Shown one piece after another: positions 35,249 to 43,693 of a stretch of 64,000 nt of DNA. The notes beneath the pieces are model-generated. The model was not told where the DNA came from, ran no database searches, and saw nothing but the letters and a program-made list of their open reading frames with translations. The stretch is from Rhizobium tibeticum (GTDB lineage Bacteria; Pseudomonadota; Alphaproteobacteria; Rhizobiales; Rhizobiaceae): contig NZ_FOCV01000034.1 of the NCBI RefSeq assembly GCF_900110205.1, positions 1 through 64,000 on the forward strand, read 5' to 3'. Both the position numbers and the translations under genes were made by a program. Every line of letters begins with the position of its first letter. The first letter of the stretch is position 1.

Positions 35249-35617
35249 ATGTCGCTTATGCGCCCAATGGACCCCGCCTTTCCGATCGAACGTCAGATCG
35301 GGCTCGATGCATCCTCCATCGTCCTCATCAATCTCTTTACACTCGACAATGCCGACGAGCAGACCTTCCTCGATGCATGGCAGGCCGATGCGGGCTTCAT
35401 GAAACGGCAGCCGGGCTTCATCTCGACGCAGCTTCACCGCGCGATCGGCGAGAGCCCGGCCTACCTCAACTATGCCGTCTGGGAATCGACCGCTGACTTT
35501 CGGGCTGCGTTCACCCATCCAGAGTTCAGAGCCAAGCTCTCGGCCTATCCGTCCTCGGCCGTCGCCTCCCCACATCTCTTCCAGAAGGTGGCTGTGCCCG
35601 GCATCTGCGTCGCTTAG
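35249..35617 (+). CDS. antibiotic biosynthesis monooxygenase (ABM) domain protein
   Basis: A 122-aa protein from ATG 35249 (AAGGAG upstream) with the ABM ferredoxin-like fold: SIVLINLFTLDNADEQTFLDAWQADAGFMKRQPGFISTQLHRAIGESPAYLNYAVWESTADFRAAFTHPEF. ABM-domain proteins are small cofactor-free monooxygenases or quinone/haem-related enzymes. It is regulated with the divergent marR through shared operator-like sites and followed after 21 bases by a broken SDR gene. Confidence 0.88.
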   Translation: MSLMRPMDPAFPIERQIGLDASSIVLINLFTLDNADEQTFLDAWQADAGFMKRQPGFISTQLHRAIGESPAYLNYAVWESTADFRAAFTHPEFRAKLSAYPSSAVASPHLFQKVAVPGICVA

Positions 35618-35638
35618 TCAAAGTCCACGAGAGTCAGG

Positions 35639-35982
35639 ATGAAAGATCGGCTCGGTCCTGACCCCGAACAGCGACGATTACAAAGAGCCGATGTTCCCGA
35701 CCTGACGGGAAAGTGTTTCATCGTCACGGGGGCAATTCCGGCATTGGCCTCGAAATACCGCGCGTTCTCGGCCCCGTGGGCGCGGGTGCTCCTCGCCTGC
35801 CATGACCAACGGAAGGCGAAAGCAGCTACGGCTCAAATCGGGCAGTTGACACCCAACGCCGCGCACTGGCATTCCTGCCGCCCGGTCAAGCCGATCTTGC
35901 GAGCGTACGAGCCGCAGCCGAACGCGCGTTCGAGGAGCCGCACATCAGTTTGCCACCGATCAGAGGTCCGAAAAGCGCATAG
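35639..35982 (+). pseudogene. SDR oxidoreductase remnant, multiple frameshifts
   Basis: Frame 1 gives DVPDLTGKCFIVTG; the next bases in another frame give NSGIGLEIPRVLGPVG; then ARVLLACHDQRKAKAATAQIGQLTPN; then ALAFLPPGQADLASVRAAAERAFEEPHIS to a stop at 35980. These are consecutive parts of the N-terminal Rossmann half of a short-chain dehydrogenase. The C-terminal two thirds are missing. It was probably the second gene of the MarR-controlled unit. Confidence 0.65.
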
Positions 35983-36046
35983 TCGCATCTTAGGAGCGAA
36001 CATTTCAAGTTCCGCCTCTGTCGCACAATGCTCGTCATTTGCCCTT

Positions 36047-36072
36047 GGAACACGCGCGGTCCTTCGCGCGTT
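36047..36072 (+). promoter_or_regulatory. EcfG-type promoter candidate
   Basis: GGAAC, 17-base spacer, CGTT; 39 bases before the phospholipase D gene. Confidence 0.5.
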
Positions 36073-36110
36073 AGGCGAGACAACCAAAGGCACAGGAAAA
36101 ACAAGGCAAA

Positions 36111-37637
36111 ATGCTGGATTATCAATCCACGGGCGACACATCCAAAGCGGCTGATACGCTCCAAGTCGTCACCTCCGTCTTTCGGCGTCTGCCTAGGAGG
36201 ACATCGTCCCATCAGGTCATTCAACCCGGGCGCAATGCCTGGCGCGCCGGCGTCGCTGACAAGGCAGCGTTTCTTGTCGACGGGGCGGCCTATTTTTCCG
36301 CACTTGATCAGGCGCTGAGACAGGCACGGCAAGAGATCTGGATCGTTGGTTGGGATTTCAATCCCGATATCCGGCTAAGGCCATATGTGAGCTCGCAAAC
36401 GCTCGGGGAGCTGCTCTTGTCCTTGGTGGCGGAACAGCCGCAGCTGCAGGTCAGGATTTTGGTCTGGGGCATGGGCCCGATTTATTCCGGCAAGTCGCTG
36501 CGGCTGTTTCGCCGGAGCGCAGTTTCCATCCACCCGCGGATTTCGATGCGTTTCGACTTCCGACATCCGCTTCGCGGTTGTCACCACCAGAAGCTCGTCT
36601 CGATAGACGGCAATCTTGCCTTCTTAGGCGGGATCGACCTTACGGCCAGGCGATGGGACGAGCCGGACCACCGCGCTGTAAATCCCCTGAGGTGTTCGCC
36701 GGACGGCACGCCTTACGAACCCGTCCACGATATCCAGTGCGCTGTTTCTGGTGAGGTGGCACTCATGATCGGGGACGTTGCGCGCAGGCGCTGGAAAAAG
36801 GCGACCGGTGAAATAATCGCGCCGATGGCAGAACCGTGCGCCAGCTGGCCTGCTTTGGTTCCCGACATGGTGGCGACGCCTGCTGCGATTGCTTTGACGG
36901 AACCGGGCCTGATCGGCAAGCGTGGGCGCTACGAAGCCTTCCGGCTTACGCGCGACGCAATCGCTGCGGCGCGCATGCACATCTATATCGAAACGCAATA
37001 CCTTGCATCCTCCGGTGTCGCCAGGGCAATCGCGAAGCGCTTGAAGGATCCAGACGGACCTGAGATAGCCGTGGTGGTGACGAAGAGTTCGCACGGCTTC
37101 ATCGAGAAGCTTGCTATGGGAAACACCCGCGACAGGCTGATCCGACGCTTGAAGCGCGTCGACCGATATGATCGGCTGAGAGTGATGTACGCGGTTGTGC
37201 CCGGCGCAGACGGCGGCGAGCAGGAACTTGTCGTTCATTCGAAGCTTGTTATCGTCGACGACCGTCTCGTGCGCATTGGATCGTCCAACCTCAACAACCG
37301 GTCGGAAGGCTTGGACACCGAATGTGATCTCGCCCTGGAGGCTGATTGTGACGCTCATCAGCACGCGATCAGCTGCCTGCGTCACCGGCTGATCGCGGAA
37401 CATTTGGGCACCAGTCCAGCACTTATGGGCGAGACTGAGCGGTCACTGCAATCGATGCTTGCTGCAATCGCAGCGCTCAACACCGGCGCACGCGGCCTGA
37501 GACAGTTCGAGATTAACATCCATCGCGGCGATACACCCCCTTTCGTGGGAACCGCGCTTGTCGATCCCCGGCGTCCGTATTGGCCATTACAAAAGCTGCG
37601 TCTGCGTTTGGGGCGACTTTTGAGCGCGCTTTTTTGA
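36111..37637 (+). CDS. phospholipase D / cardiolipin synthase-like protein
   Basis: A 508-aa protein with two HKD-type motifs: HHQKLVSIDGNLAFLGGID (about residue 160) and VHSKLVIVDDRLVRIGSSNLNNRS (about 380). Spacing and length fit PLD-superfamily phosphatidyltransferases; no signal peptide. Next to it lie a YbhN-type membrane protein and an endonuclease/exonuclease/phosphatase gene, the same trio as E. coli ybhP-clsB-ybhN, so a ClsB-like cardiolipin synthase is the best guess. Its 3' end overlaps the convergent ybhN-like gene by 51 bases. An EcfG-like promoter lies upstream. Confidence 0.85.
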   Translation: MLDYQSTGDTSKAADTLQVVTSVFRRLPRRTSSHQVIQPGRNAWRAGVADKAAFLVDGAAYFSALDQALRQARQEIWIVGWDFNPDIRLRPYVSSQTLGELLLSLVAEQPQLQVRILVWGMGPIYSGKSLRLFRRSAVSIHPRISMRFDFRHPLRGCHHQKLVSIDGNLAFLGGIDLTARRWDEPDHRAVNPLRCSPDGTPYEPVHDIQCAVSGEVALMIGDVARRRWKKATGEIIAPMAEPCASWPALVPDMVATPAAIALTEPGLIGKRGRYEAFRLTRDAIAAARMHIYIETQYLASSGVARAIAKRLKDPDGPEIAVVVTKSSHGFIEKLAMGNTRDRLIRRLKRVDRYDRLRVMYAVVPGADGGEQELVVHSKLVIVDDRLVRIGSSNLNNRSEGLDTECDLALEADCDAHQHAISCLRHRLIAEHLGTSPALMGETERSLQSMLAAIAALNTGARGLRQFEINIHRGDTPPFVGTALVDPRRPYWPLQKLRLRLGRLLSALF

Positions 37638-38558
37638 GCGAGCGGTGCTGCGCTTGCGAATGATCAATTCGCTTGCCGCAAAGACCGTCAGGCCGATCAA
37701 GAGCGGCAGTAGGAAGTAGATGACCCGGAACGCGACGAGCGCCCCGATCGAGGCTGTACCCGGCAGGACATGGCTGACCGTAACTTCCAGCACACCAAGG
37801 CCGCCGGGCACATGAGTTACGAGGACGGCGATATTCGCAAGCACGTAGGCCGTCGCCGTTTGAACGAAGCTTGAATCCACGCCGGCCGTCAGCACCTGAT
37901 GCAGGCAGGCGGCAACACAGATGAAATTGAGCGTGCCGATGATGATCTGTCCAATCGCAAGCTTGAGGTCCGGCATCTCAAAGCGCCACTTCCACACGTG
38001 CAGCGGAGCACGTAAAGTACCGGCAAGGACGACGTAAACCACCGGAAACGCTAGACAAAGAATGCCGAGCCGAAAGAGAGCGTCAGCGCCGACGTTGAGC
38101 AAATTGCTTGCATTCCTGGGATTGCTCAGAAGCGCGATGCCAGCCAGGGTCAACAGCCCCATCCCGACCGTCACACCGCAAAACAGAATAACCTTGGCAA
38201 CCTCTTCCGCGTTCAATCCCCACCGCGCATAGTAGCGATAGCGCACTGCACCGCTGCTCAGAGCCGCAACACCGAGGTTATGCCCGATCGAAAGACTGGT
38301 AAACGAGGCAAGCGCTGCCTTCGGGTAGCTTAGCGGTTTGCCGGCGTAGCGCAAAGCCATCCAGTCAAAGCCGCTGAGGCACAGGTAGGAAAGAGCGCAA
38401 AAGCCGACAGCTAAAATCAATCGGGACGCGGAGATAGCCCCGAGCGACTGCATGATCTCACCAAGCGAATACCGGCTGAAGACTTTGTAGAGCAAGTAGG
38501 CGGCGAGCAGCAGGCCTAGAATGAGGGCTGTGTTGATGAAAACTCGCCTGGCCGACAT
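37587..38558 (-). CDS. YbhN/UPF0104-family integral membrane protein
   Basis: A 323-aa protein with about eight membrane helices, starting MSARRVFINTALILGLLLAAYLLYKVF and containing the family patch SLSIGHNLGVAALSSGAVRYRYYARWGL and VLVTHVPGGLGVLEV, as in lysylphosphatidylglycerol-synthase-like/YbhN flippase-type proteins. The basic C-terminal tail overlaps the end of the PLD gene. It is divergent from the EEP-family gene with a consensus EcfG promoter at 38596-38620. Possible lipid transporter acting with the PLD enzyme (inference from neighbourhood). Confidence 0.87.
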   Translation of the reverse strand: MSARRVFINTALILGLLLAAYLLYKVFSRYSLGEIMQSLGAISASRLILAVGFCALSYLCLSGFDWMALRYAGKPLSYPKAALASFTSLSIGHNLGVAALSSGAVRYRYYARWGLNAEEVAKVILFCGVTVGMGLLTLAGIALLSNPRNASNLLNVGADALFRLGILCLAFPVVYVVLAGTLRAPLHVWKWRFEMPDLKLAIGQIIIGTLNFICVAACLHQVLTAGVDSSFVQTATAYVLANIAVLVTHVPGGLGVLEVTVSHVLPGTASIGALVAFRVIYFLLPLLIGLTVFAASELIIRKRSTARSKKRAQKSPQTQTQLL

Positions 38559-38593
38559 GAAGGTTCCGCTTAGCGTTGATCCCTTTGCTAGTG

Positions 38594-38620
38594 GGAACGA
38601 AATAAGCTCACGCGGGTTCC
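38594..38620. promoter_or_regulatory. bidirectional EcfG-type promoter (ybhN-like / EEP gene)
   Basis: Minus strand: GGAAC, 16-base spacer, CGTT (full consensus, reads into the YbhN gene). Plus strand over the same bases: GGAAC, 17-base spacer, GTT, reading into the gene at 38628 with almost no leader. Confidence 0.6.
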
Positions 38621-38627
38621 CCGCTGC

Positions 38628-39437
38628 ATGAGCACAATCGCATCTGCCCTCTCGCCATCTGACCGGCGCGAGCTCAAGGTTCTCACCTATAATGTTCACA
38701 GCTGCGTTGGCACGGATCGGCGGATTGATCCGCATCGGATCGCGGCGGTCATCGCACGATCAGAGGCCGACATCATCGCGCTCCAGGAGCTCGATGTTGG
38801 ACGAAAGCGGACAGGCGGGATCGATCAGGCGGAGATGATCGCGACACTGCTGAAGATGGAAGCCCATTTTCACCCGGCGCTGCACGTTGAGGAGGAACGC
38901 TATGGCGATGCGATCGTCACCGCGCTTCCGACGCGCCTGATGAGGGCTGCTCCCCTGCCGTCGATCGGCGAGACCCGCGGGGCAATCTGGGTGCAGGTTG
39001 ACGTCCACGGATGGCCCCTTAATGTGCTCAACACACACCTTGGGCTCAGAAACCGGGACCGCAACCGGCAAGTGACAGCGCTCCTCAGCGACGACTGGAT
39101 CGGAAATGCGCAATTCCAGGCCCTCCCGGCCGTCGTCTGTGGGGACCTGAACGCCATTCCATCCTCGCCGGCTTATAAACGCTTGGCGACGCATTTTCGC
39201 GACGCCCAGCTGTTGGCAGGAACCAGGCCGCGGCCGACATTTCCATCGCGATATCCGCTGCTGCGCATCGATCATATTTTCGTATCAAAGGAACTGCATG
39301 TCGCTTCCGTGGCGATCACGGCTGACCCACTGACGCGGCGAGCGTCGGACCATTTGCCGCTTCTGGTGAGGCTGGATTTGGGGCGGCATGTCTCAAACGA
39401 CGTATCTATCGGGAACGTGGCAAGCTTTGAGCGCTAG
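38628..39437 (+). CDS. endonuclease/exonuclease/phosphatase (EEP) family hydrolase
   Basis: A 269-aa EEP-fold protein: LKVLTYNVHSCVGTD (Asn ligand), IIALQELDVG (metal-binding Glu), LNVLNTHLGLRNRDR (His), VVCGDLNAIPSS (Asp-x-Asn), and RRASDHLPLLVRL (catalytic Asp-His). This resembles E. coli YbhP, which is co-encoded with ClsB and YbhN. It acts as a phosphodiesterase or phosphatase, perhaps on lipid head groups. No ribosome site is seen before the ATG, and the plus-strand promoter would place the transcript start within a few bases of it, so a leaderless mRNA is possible. Confidence 0.87.
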   Translation: MSTIASALSPSDRRELKVLTYNVHSCVGTDRRIDPHRIAAVIARSEADIIALQELDVGRKRTGGIDQAEMIATLLKMEAHFHPALHVEEERYGDAIVTALPTRLMRAAPLPSIGETRGAIWVQVDVHGWPLNVLNTHLGLRNRDRNRQVTALLSDDWIGNAQFQALPAVVCGDLNAIPSSPAYKRLATHFRDAQLLAGTRPRPTFPSRYPLLRIDHIFVSKELHVASVAITADPLTRRASDHLPLLVRLDLGRHVSNDVSIGNVASFER

Positions 39438-39533
39438 CACCCAGGTTATAAACGGCGACGCAGCAACCCTCGCCCGCGAGATCCTCAAAAGACCGCCTGA
39501 TGCTTCCCAGCGCTTTGTTTTATTTCTCAGACT

Positions 39534-39559
39534 GGAACTTTTGCCGGGAGTCGGCAGTT
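39534..39559 (+). promoter_or_regulatory. possible EcfG-type promoter
   Basis: GGAAC, 18-base spacer, GTT; 34 bases before the start at 39593. The spacer is at the long end of the range. Confidence 0.4.
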
Positions 39560-39592
39560 GGCCTTTGAATACAATGGTGCGGAGGATGCTTG

Positions 39593-39898
39593 ATGCAGCT
39601 CATGCGCAACATCGTCGCTGCCGGTCTGGTTCTGCTTGTCGCGACGAACGCCTTTGGTCAAAGGACGACAAAGCCGTTTCCAAAAGGATGTCAGGCTCCG
39701 TCGCAACAGCAATTGCAGAAAGGTTCACCTTCTCGCGGCGGCAGTGACGTAGATTTATCCCGTTGCAATGGCGTGCTCATACCGCCGGCATCGGGCGACG
39801 AGGGTCTGGAGCAGGAAGTTCCTTCCACCGGTACGCTGCGCGTCATCCCTCCGAGCAAGGCTCCGGGTCAACAGTATAATCTGCCTGAACCGCAGTAG
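39593..39898 (+). CDS. small exported hypothetical protein
   Basis: A 101-aa protein from ATG 39593 (GGAGG eight bases upstream). It has a signal peptide (MQLMRNIVAAGLVLLVATNAFGQ) and a mature part rich in Pro/Gly/Gln with two cysteines (KGCQ, SRCNG) that could form a disulfide, ending VIPPSKAPGQQYNLPEPQ. No family recognised. Likely periplasmic. Confidence 0.65.
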   Translation: MQLMRNIVAAGLVLLVATNAFGQRTTKPFPKGCQAPSQQQLQKGSPSRGGSDVDLSRCNGVLIPPASGDEGLEQEVPSTGTLRVIPPSKAPGQQYNLPEPQ

Positions 39899-39966
39899 GT
39901 TTCTGAACGGAATACCGAACAGGCGGTCAGACGACAAATTGAGGCCAGACCTCGTTGGCCAACGTC

Positions 39967-40329
39967 TTATTGCCATCCCTGCGCGCGCCACTGCTCGGCG
40001 CGTTCATCGATATCAATGCTCCCTTTGTCAGCCAGGACCTTCAGGACCGCGTCATGTTGAGCTTGGTCCTTGACCTGCACGCTGACAAGAAATCCTCCGC
40101 GCCTAAGCGCTTCGGCGTAGACGTTTCGTTGCTCTTGGGTGAAAAAGAACTTTTCGACTGCGTCTAGAAAGCCTCCATGATCCTTGGGAAGCGTATCTGT
40201 GCCATGTCCGCGCGTGATGGTTACGGCATCGTTTGCAATTCCCGAGGCAATCACTTCCTCGGCGGCGTGCTCTGCATCCCGCTCGTCATCGAAAATCGCG
40301 CTGATTGTTTGTCCTGTTGGATCGACCAT
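39967..40329 (-). CDS. general stress protein 17M-like domain protein
   Basis: A 120-aa protein from ATG 40329, preceded by GAGGAG. It opens TGQTISAIFDDERDAEHAAEEVIASGIANDAVTI, the first strand-helix-strand of the general-stress-protein 17M-like (YflT) fold, and later has a second half GGFLVSVQVKDQAQHDAVLKVLADKGSIDIDERAEQW. It is a small soluble protein, often stress-induced in rhizobia. An EcfG-like promoter lies 29 bases upstream. Confidence 0.8.
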   Translation of the reverse strand: MVDPTGQTISAIFDDERDAEHAAEEVIASGIANDAVTITRGHGTDTLPKDHGGFLDAVEKFFFTQEQRNVYAEALRRGGFLVSVQVKDQAQHDAVLKVLADKGSIDIDERAEQWRAQGWQ

Positions 40330-40357
40330 CGAAGTGCTCCTCTTGCGTAAAAATCCT

Positions 40358-40382
40358 AACTGAGGAGACGATGATCTGTTCC
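40358..40382 (-). promoter_or_regulatory. EcfG-type promoter candidate
   Basis: Minus strand GGAAC, 17-base spacer, GTT, reading into the 17M-like gene. 40383-40517 shows no gene. Confidence 0.55.
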
Positions 40383-40517
40383 TTCTGCTGGCCCGAACTG
40401 GCCGCACCTATGCGGAAGCGACAACGAATTTCGCTGTCCCTTGGTCGATCAAGAGCCGCGTCAATCGCGTTCGCCAGCACCACCTACTGTGTCATACCTT
40501 GGACAGCGCATCAGCAA

Positions 40518-40940
40518 TCACGCGTGTGCGACCGGGTCGCTATGAGGTAATCTGTCGATCAACTCTACGACATTCTGAACGCTGACTGGTCGCCCCGAGC
40601 GAAACTTTATGGCACCGTCAGGGCCGACGAGTATGGCTTCGAATTCCTCAGGCGAAGGACCGTTAAGATCCGCGCGGATCTGGTCCGCGCTAATATCAGC
40701 GCAGGCTTCGAAACTGGAGAAAACGCCGCCGCCGGCGACACGCAAAAGCGCAATGTCCCGCGATGCCAGCGCTTCTTGCTGGTTGGCAAGATATTCCTCC
40801 TGCAATTCGCAGCGGTCATCAGCCGAGCCCTCGAATAAAACAAGGACGTGGCACTTGTTGCGAAACGAGAGAAGACTTGGGCATGGATCGTAGAGCGCCG
40901 GAGAAGCCCCTATGATCTCTTTGAGGAACGATTTGAGCAT
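40518..40940 (-). CDS. DUF4174 domain protein
   Basis: A 140-aa protein from ATG 40940 (GGAG upstream; the frame is open to 41054). The thioredoxin-like DUF4174 core is visible: CHVLVLFEGSADDRCELQEEYLANQQEALASRDIALLRVAGG and FEAILVGPDGAIKFRSGRPVSVQNVVELIDRLP. No CxxC is present, so it is not a redox-active thioredoxin. Function unknown. Confidence 0.8.
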   Translation of the reverse strand: MLKSFLKEIIGASPALYDPCPSLLSFRNKCHVLVLFEGSADDRCELQEEYLANQQEALASRDIALLRVAGGGVFSSFEACADISADQIRADLNGPSPEEFEAILVGPDGAIKFRSGRPVSVQNVVELIDRLPHSDPVAHA

Positions 40941-41066
40941 GGCTCTGCTCCTGCTTCCTTCCCATGTGGAAAGACGGAAGCTCTCGCTGCTACCGGCCCG
41001 CGCCGAATGTCGGGCACTGGGAGTGATCTCGATTGGCGAAAGCCAGCGCAGCACGGTTGGGTGGCG

Positions 41067-41252
41067 TTAGTGCGAGACGCGCTCTGGCTTTCCGCGGCGT
41101 TTTGTCGAAGCGAACTCCTCGAGTTGTTTCTCGCTCATGGAGTCCACCATTTCCTTGGATGCCCCTTTGAGCCTGCTCTTTGGTGTTTGACCACGCTTTG
41201 CCGCAAGGGCGGCACCTGCTGCCTTCTGCTGCGCTTTGGATTTTGCGGGCAT
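41067..41252 (-). CDS. DUF3008 small basic protein
   Basis: A 61-aa Lys/Ala-rich protein: MPAKSKAQQKAAGAALAAKRG, then SRLKGASKEMVDSMSEKQLEEFASTKRRGKPERV, the DUF3008 pattern. Basic N-terminus suggests nucleic-acid association (inference). AAAGGAG precedes the start and an EcfG-like promoter is 29 bases upstream. Confidence 0.85.
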   Translation of the reverse strand: MPAKSKAQQKAAGAALAAKRGQTPKSRLKGASKEMVDSMSEKQLEEFASTKRRGKPERVSH

Positions 41253-41280
41253 TTTTCTTCTCCTTTGTCTTAAGCAAAGT

Positions 41281-41305
41281 AACTGTCCGCGGCCGACAAA
41301 GTTCC
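41281..41305 (-). promoter_or_regulatory. EcfG-type promoter candidate
   Basis: Minus strand GGAAC, 17-base spacer, GTT. Drives the DUF3008 gene. Confidence 0.55.
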
Positions 41306-41707
41306 TGCCTCATATGCCAGTGTATCGCGAATGAGGACAGCGTCTGGTAGCGTTTCCTTGGATCGCTGAAGGCAGACGCGCTCTCATCAATTTTCCGGGC
41401 ATTTTTCAACCGTTACAGCTCCGGGCTATGCATTAAACGCGCAGCTTGCGACCAACCGCGAAGCCCTAAGACGTCCCACCGCAAAGCATTGCGAAGAGCA
41501 TCGGCTTGAACTCGAGCGCTCCGTCTGTCGGTCAGAGCTTCGTGCGATGGCCTTTAGAGCTACCTGGGAACCATCTTGAAACGACAACCGTTTCACTCAC
41601 GCGACGCCGCCGCACGAGCCACCAGTGGCGCAGCCGGCGACCGCGCTTGATCCACCTCTTGGCGGTTATGCCACTTGTAACGCTATTCGACAGTCACAGG
41701 TAATCTC
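41306..41707. other. intergenic between DUF3008 and mscS-like gene
   Basis: Apart from the promoter at 41567 nothing recognisable; the short frames here lack ribosome sites. Confidence 0.5.
41567..41592 (+). promoter_or_regulatory. EcfG-type promoter candidate
   Basis: GGAAC, 17-base spacer, CGTT; about 115 bases before the channel gene. Confidence 0.5.
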
Positions 41708-42517
41708 ATGGAAAATCAGTCTGCCAATGTGGTACTTGCCACGCAAACCGCCTTTGATCAGGCTACTGCCCTTGCGGTAACATACGGCTTCTCCATCCTG
41801 GGCGCGATTGTGCTTCTCGTCGGCGGTTGGATTCTTTCAGGCGTGATCAGCCGCTCGGCTTTTCGCGTCATTTCAAGGATCCATGGAATCGATGAGACGC
41901 TCGCGCGCTTCTTCCAGAACCTTTTCCACTATGGACTGCTCAGTTTGGTCTTCGTGACCGTGCTTGGGCAGTTTGGCGTTCAGACCGCCTCGATCATCGC
42001 TGCTCTGGGTGCCGCTGGTCTCGCCCTTGGCCTTGCACTGCAAGGCACGCTGCAAAACATTGCTGCAGGTATTATGCTTCTCGTCTTGCGGCCCTTCCGC
42101 GTTGGAGAATATATCGAGACGGCAAACGTTAAAGGGTTCATCCGCGAGATAGGCCTTTTCGCCACCGAGATGAAGACGACCGATGGGTTATATCTCATGG
42201 CGCCCAATTCGACACTTTGGAACACCCCGATTGTCAATCACAGCCGCGAGGCAAATCGGCGCCAGGAACTGTCCATTGCCATCGGCAATGAAGCGGACCT
42301 TGGAGCGGCAAAGCAGGCGGTTCTGGGGATCGTTTCATCTGACGAAAGAGTGAGAGCAGAGCCTGCTCCGCGGGTTTTCGCTGACGATCTGACAGCCGAT
42401 CAGACCGTACTCAAGGTTGAGTACTGGGTAAAGACGCGCGAATGGACCGAAACACGCCACGATGTCATCGATCGGCTGAAGTCGGGCCTCGTCGCCGACG
42501 CAATTGCGATCAAGTAA
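41708..42517 (+). CDS. MscS-family small-conductance mechanosensitive channel
   Basis: A 269-aa protein with three N-terminal membrane helices: YGFSILGAIVLLVGGWILSG; FFQNLFHYGLLSLVFVTVLGQFGV; and the pore helix TASIIAALGAAGLALGLALQGTLQNIAAGIMLLVLRPF with the Ala/Gly packing pattern of MscS TM3. The beta domain follows (FRVGEYIETANVKGFIREIGLFATEMKTTDGLYLMAPNSTLWNTPIVNHS). Length is close to E. coli MscS. It releases solutes on hypo-osmotic shock, which complements the trehalose genes. Confidence 0.92.
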   Translation: MENQSANVVLATQTAFDQATALAVTYGFSILGAIVLLVGGWILSGVISRSAFRVISRIHGIDETLARFFQNLFHYGLLSLVFVTVLGQFGVQTASIIAALGAAGLALGLALQGTLQNIAAGIMLLVLRPFRVGEYIETANVKGFIREIGLFATEMKTTDGLYLMAPNSTLWNTPIVNHSREANRRQELSIAIGNEADLGAAKQAVLGIVSSDERVRAEPAPRVFADDLTADQTVLKVEYWVKTREWTETRHDVIDRLKSGLVADAIAIK

Positions 42518-42900
42518 CCGATCGATTGCAAAAAGAGCTGCCCGGGCGTCGGAGTTTCATCATGCGGTACCGACGAGGCGCGGCATGGGGCCGGCTCGCG
42601 CACTGACTTCGGCCGTACGCGCTTGGTCTGTCAACAGCCAACAAGGCGTTGATATTGCGGCCTCGATCCGAACGAGGCATTCGGTGTGCCTTCACAGCCA
42701 GTTCACGTGCTGCCCGATCAAAATGCCCGGTCCGGTCGGCGCCTGACGAGAGCTGGAGATCAATTCAAACGAGAACCATCAGTGACCGCCTCGTTCCCTC
42801 CATCGTTCGGTCTGGGGCGCGATCAGTTGCTTTCTCACCCCGGCCCCTATCTCTGTCTTTTGGGGCTGATGATATGCGACGTCAGGGAAGGAACATAAGG
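42518..42900. other. intergenic, no gene seen
   Basis: 383 bp between the channel and the lipoprotein gene. Short frames only. A weak AGAAC...GTT pair near 42772 does not meet the promoter pattern. Confidence 0.5.
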
Positions 42901-43158
42901 ATGAGGCAGATTGTAATTTCGCTTCTTGCTGCAGCCGCGGTTGTTGGATGCACTCCCACAGAACAGGGCGCTGGAATCGGCGCTGCGACGGGCGCTGTCG
43001 TTGGAGGCGTCGCGACCGGTAATGTGCGAGGGGCCGCAATAGGTGCTGCCGTCGGAGGCGCCGCAGGTGCCGTTATCGGCAACGTCGCCGGTCGGCCTGG
43101 CCAGTGCTATTACCGCGACGCGTATGGCCGCAGATATGTCGCTGCCTGCCCGCGTTGA
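42901..43158 (+). CDS. glycine-zipper lipoprotein
   Basis: An 85-aa protein with a lipoprotein signal (MRQIVISLLAAAAVVGC, lipobox Cys17), a glycine-zipper helix GAGIGAATGAVVGGVATGNVRGAAIGAAVGGAAGAVIGNVAG and a short C-terminal CYYRDAYGRRYVAACP with two more cysteines. It resembles YMGG/OsmB-type small envelope lipoproteins. GGAAGGA lies directly before the start. The next gene (XRE) begins 18 bases after its stop. Confidence 0.8.
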   Translation: MRQIVISLLAAAAVVGCTPTEQGAGIGAATGAVVGGVATGNVRGAAIGAAVGGAAGAVIGNVAGRPGQCYYRDAYGRRYVAACPR

Positions 43159-43176
43159 TCCATCAAGGATGGTCTG

Positions 43177-43506
43177 ATGGTGTCAAGCGAGCAGCTTAAA
43201 GCGGCAAGGGCTTTGCTGCGATGGGAGCCAAGCCAACTGGCCGAGGCGTCTGGCCTGTCTTTATCAGTCATCGACCGGCTGGAGAGCCAGCCGGGGGAAC
43301 TGGTCAGCCCTTCCCAGGAAACCGAAGCGCTCGTTGGGGTCCTCAGGACAGCTGGTGTCATGTTCTTCGATGAAGGACCGGTCGACGGCGGGCCTGGTGT
43401 CCGATTGCTCATCAAGCCCTCCGCGGCCATCGACACGAACGAGGACGAAACTGTCCAATATAAGGAGTACCTTGAAAATGACACTCCTCCAGGCGCTGGC
43501 GGTTGA
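43177..43506 (+). CDS. XRE-family transcriptional regulator
   Basis: A 109-aa protein with one helix-turn-helix (EQLKAARALLRWEPSQLAEASGLSLSVIDRLESQPGELVSPSQETEALVGVLRTAGVMFFDEG), the compact rhizobial XRE type without a sensing domain. The C-terminal about 40 residues are variable and acidic. No target is evident, and no cognate toxin lies next to it. Confidence 0.82.
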   Translation: MVSSEQLKAARALLRWEPSQLAEASGLSLSVIDRLESQPGELVSPSQETEALVGVLRTAGVMFFDEGPVDGGPGVRLLIKPSAAIDTNEDETVQYKEYLENDTPPGAGG

Positions 43507-43599
43507 GAGACGATAAGCCCGCGTTTGTCCCGCCGCGTCATGGAAGCGTCGATTGAGGATTTCTGAGCCCCGGTGCCGGCTGCCGCCGTCGTGATCTTC

Positions 43600-43624
43600 G
43601 GAACAAAGAAAGTTCAGGGCTGTT
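43600..43624 (+). promoter_or_regulatory. EcfG-type promoter for treY
   Basis: GGAAC, 17-base spacer, GTT; 69 bases before the treY start. The gap 43507-43693 holds no other feature. Confidence 0.55.
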
Positions 43625-43693
43625 TCGCCTGGACCGCTTTGCGGCATTTTGACCACGAGCGCTTCATAGGAATGCGGGTTACGCGAGGGCTTC

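Noticed and set aside
42772..42797. GAAC...GTTCC pair before the glycine-zipper gene
   Set aside because: The -35 is AGAAC and the spacing is one base short, so it was not counted as an EcfG promoter.
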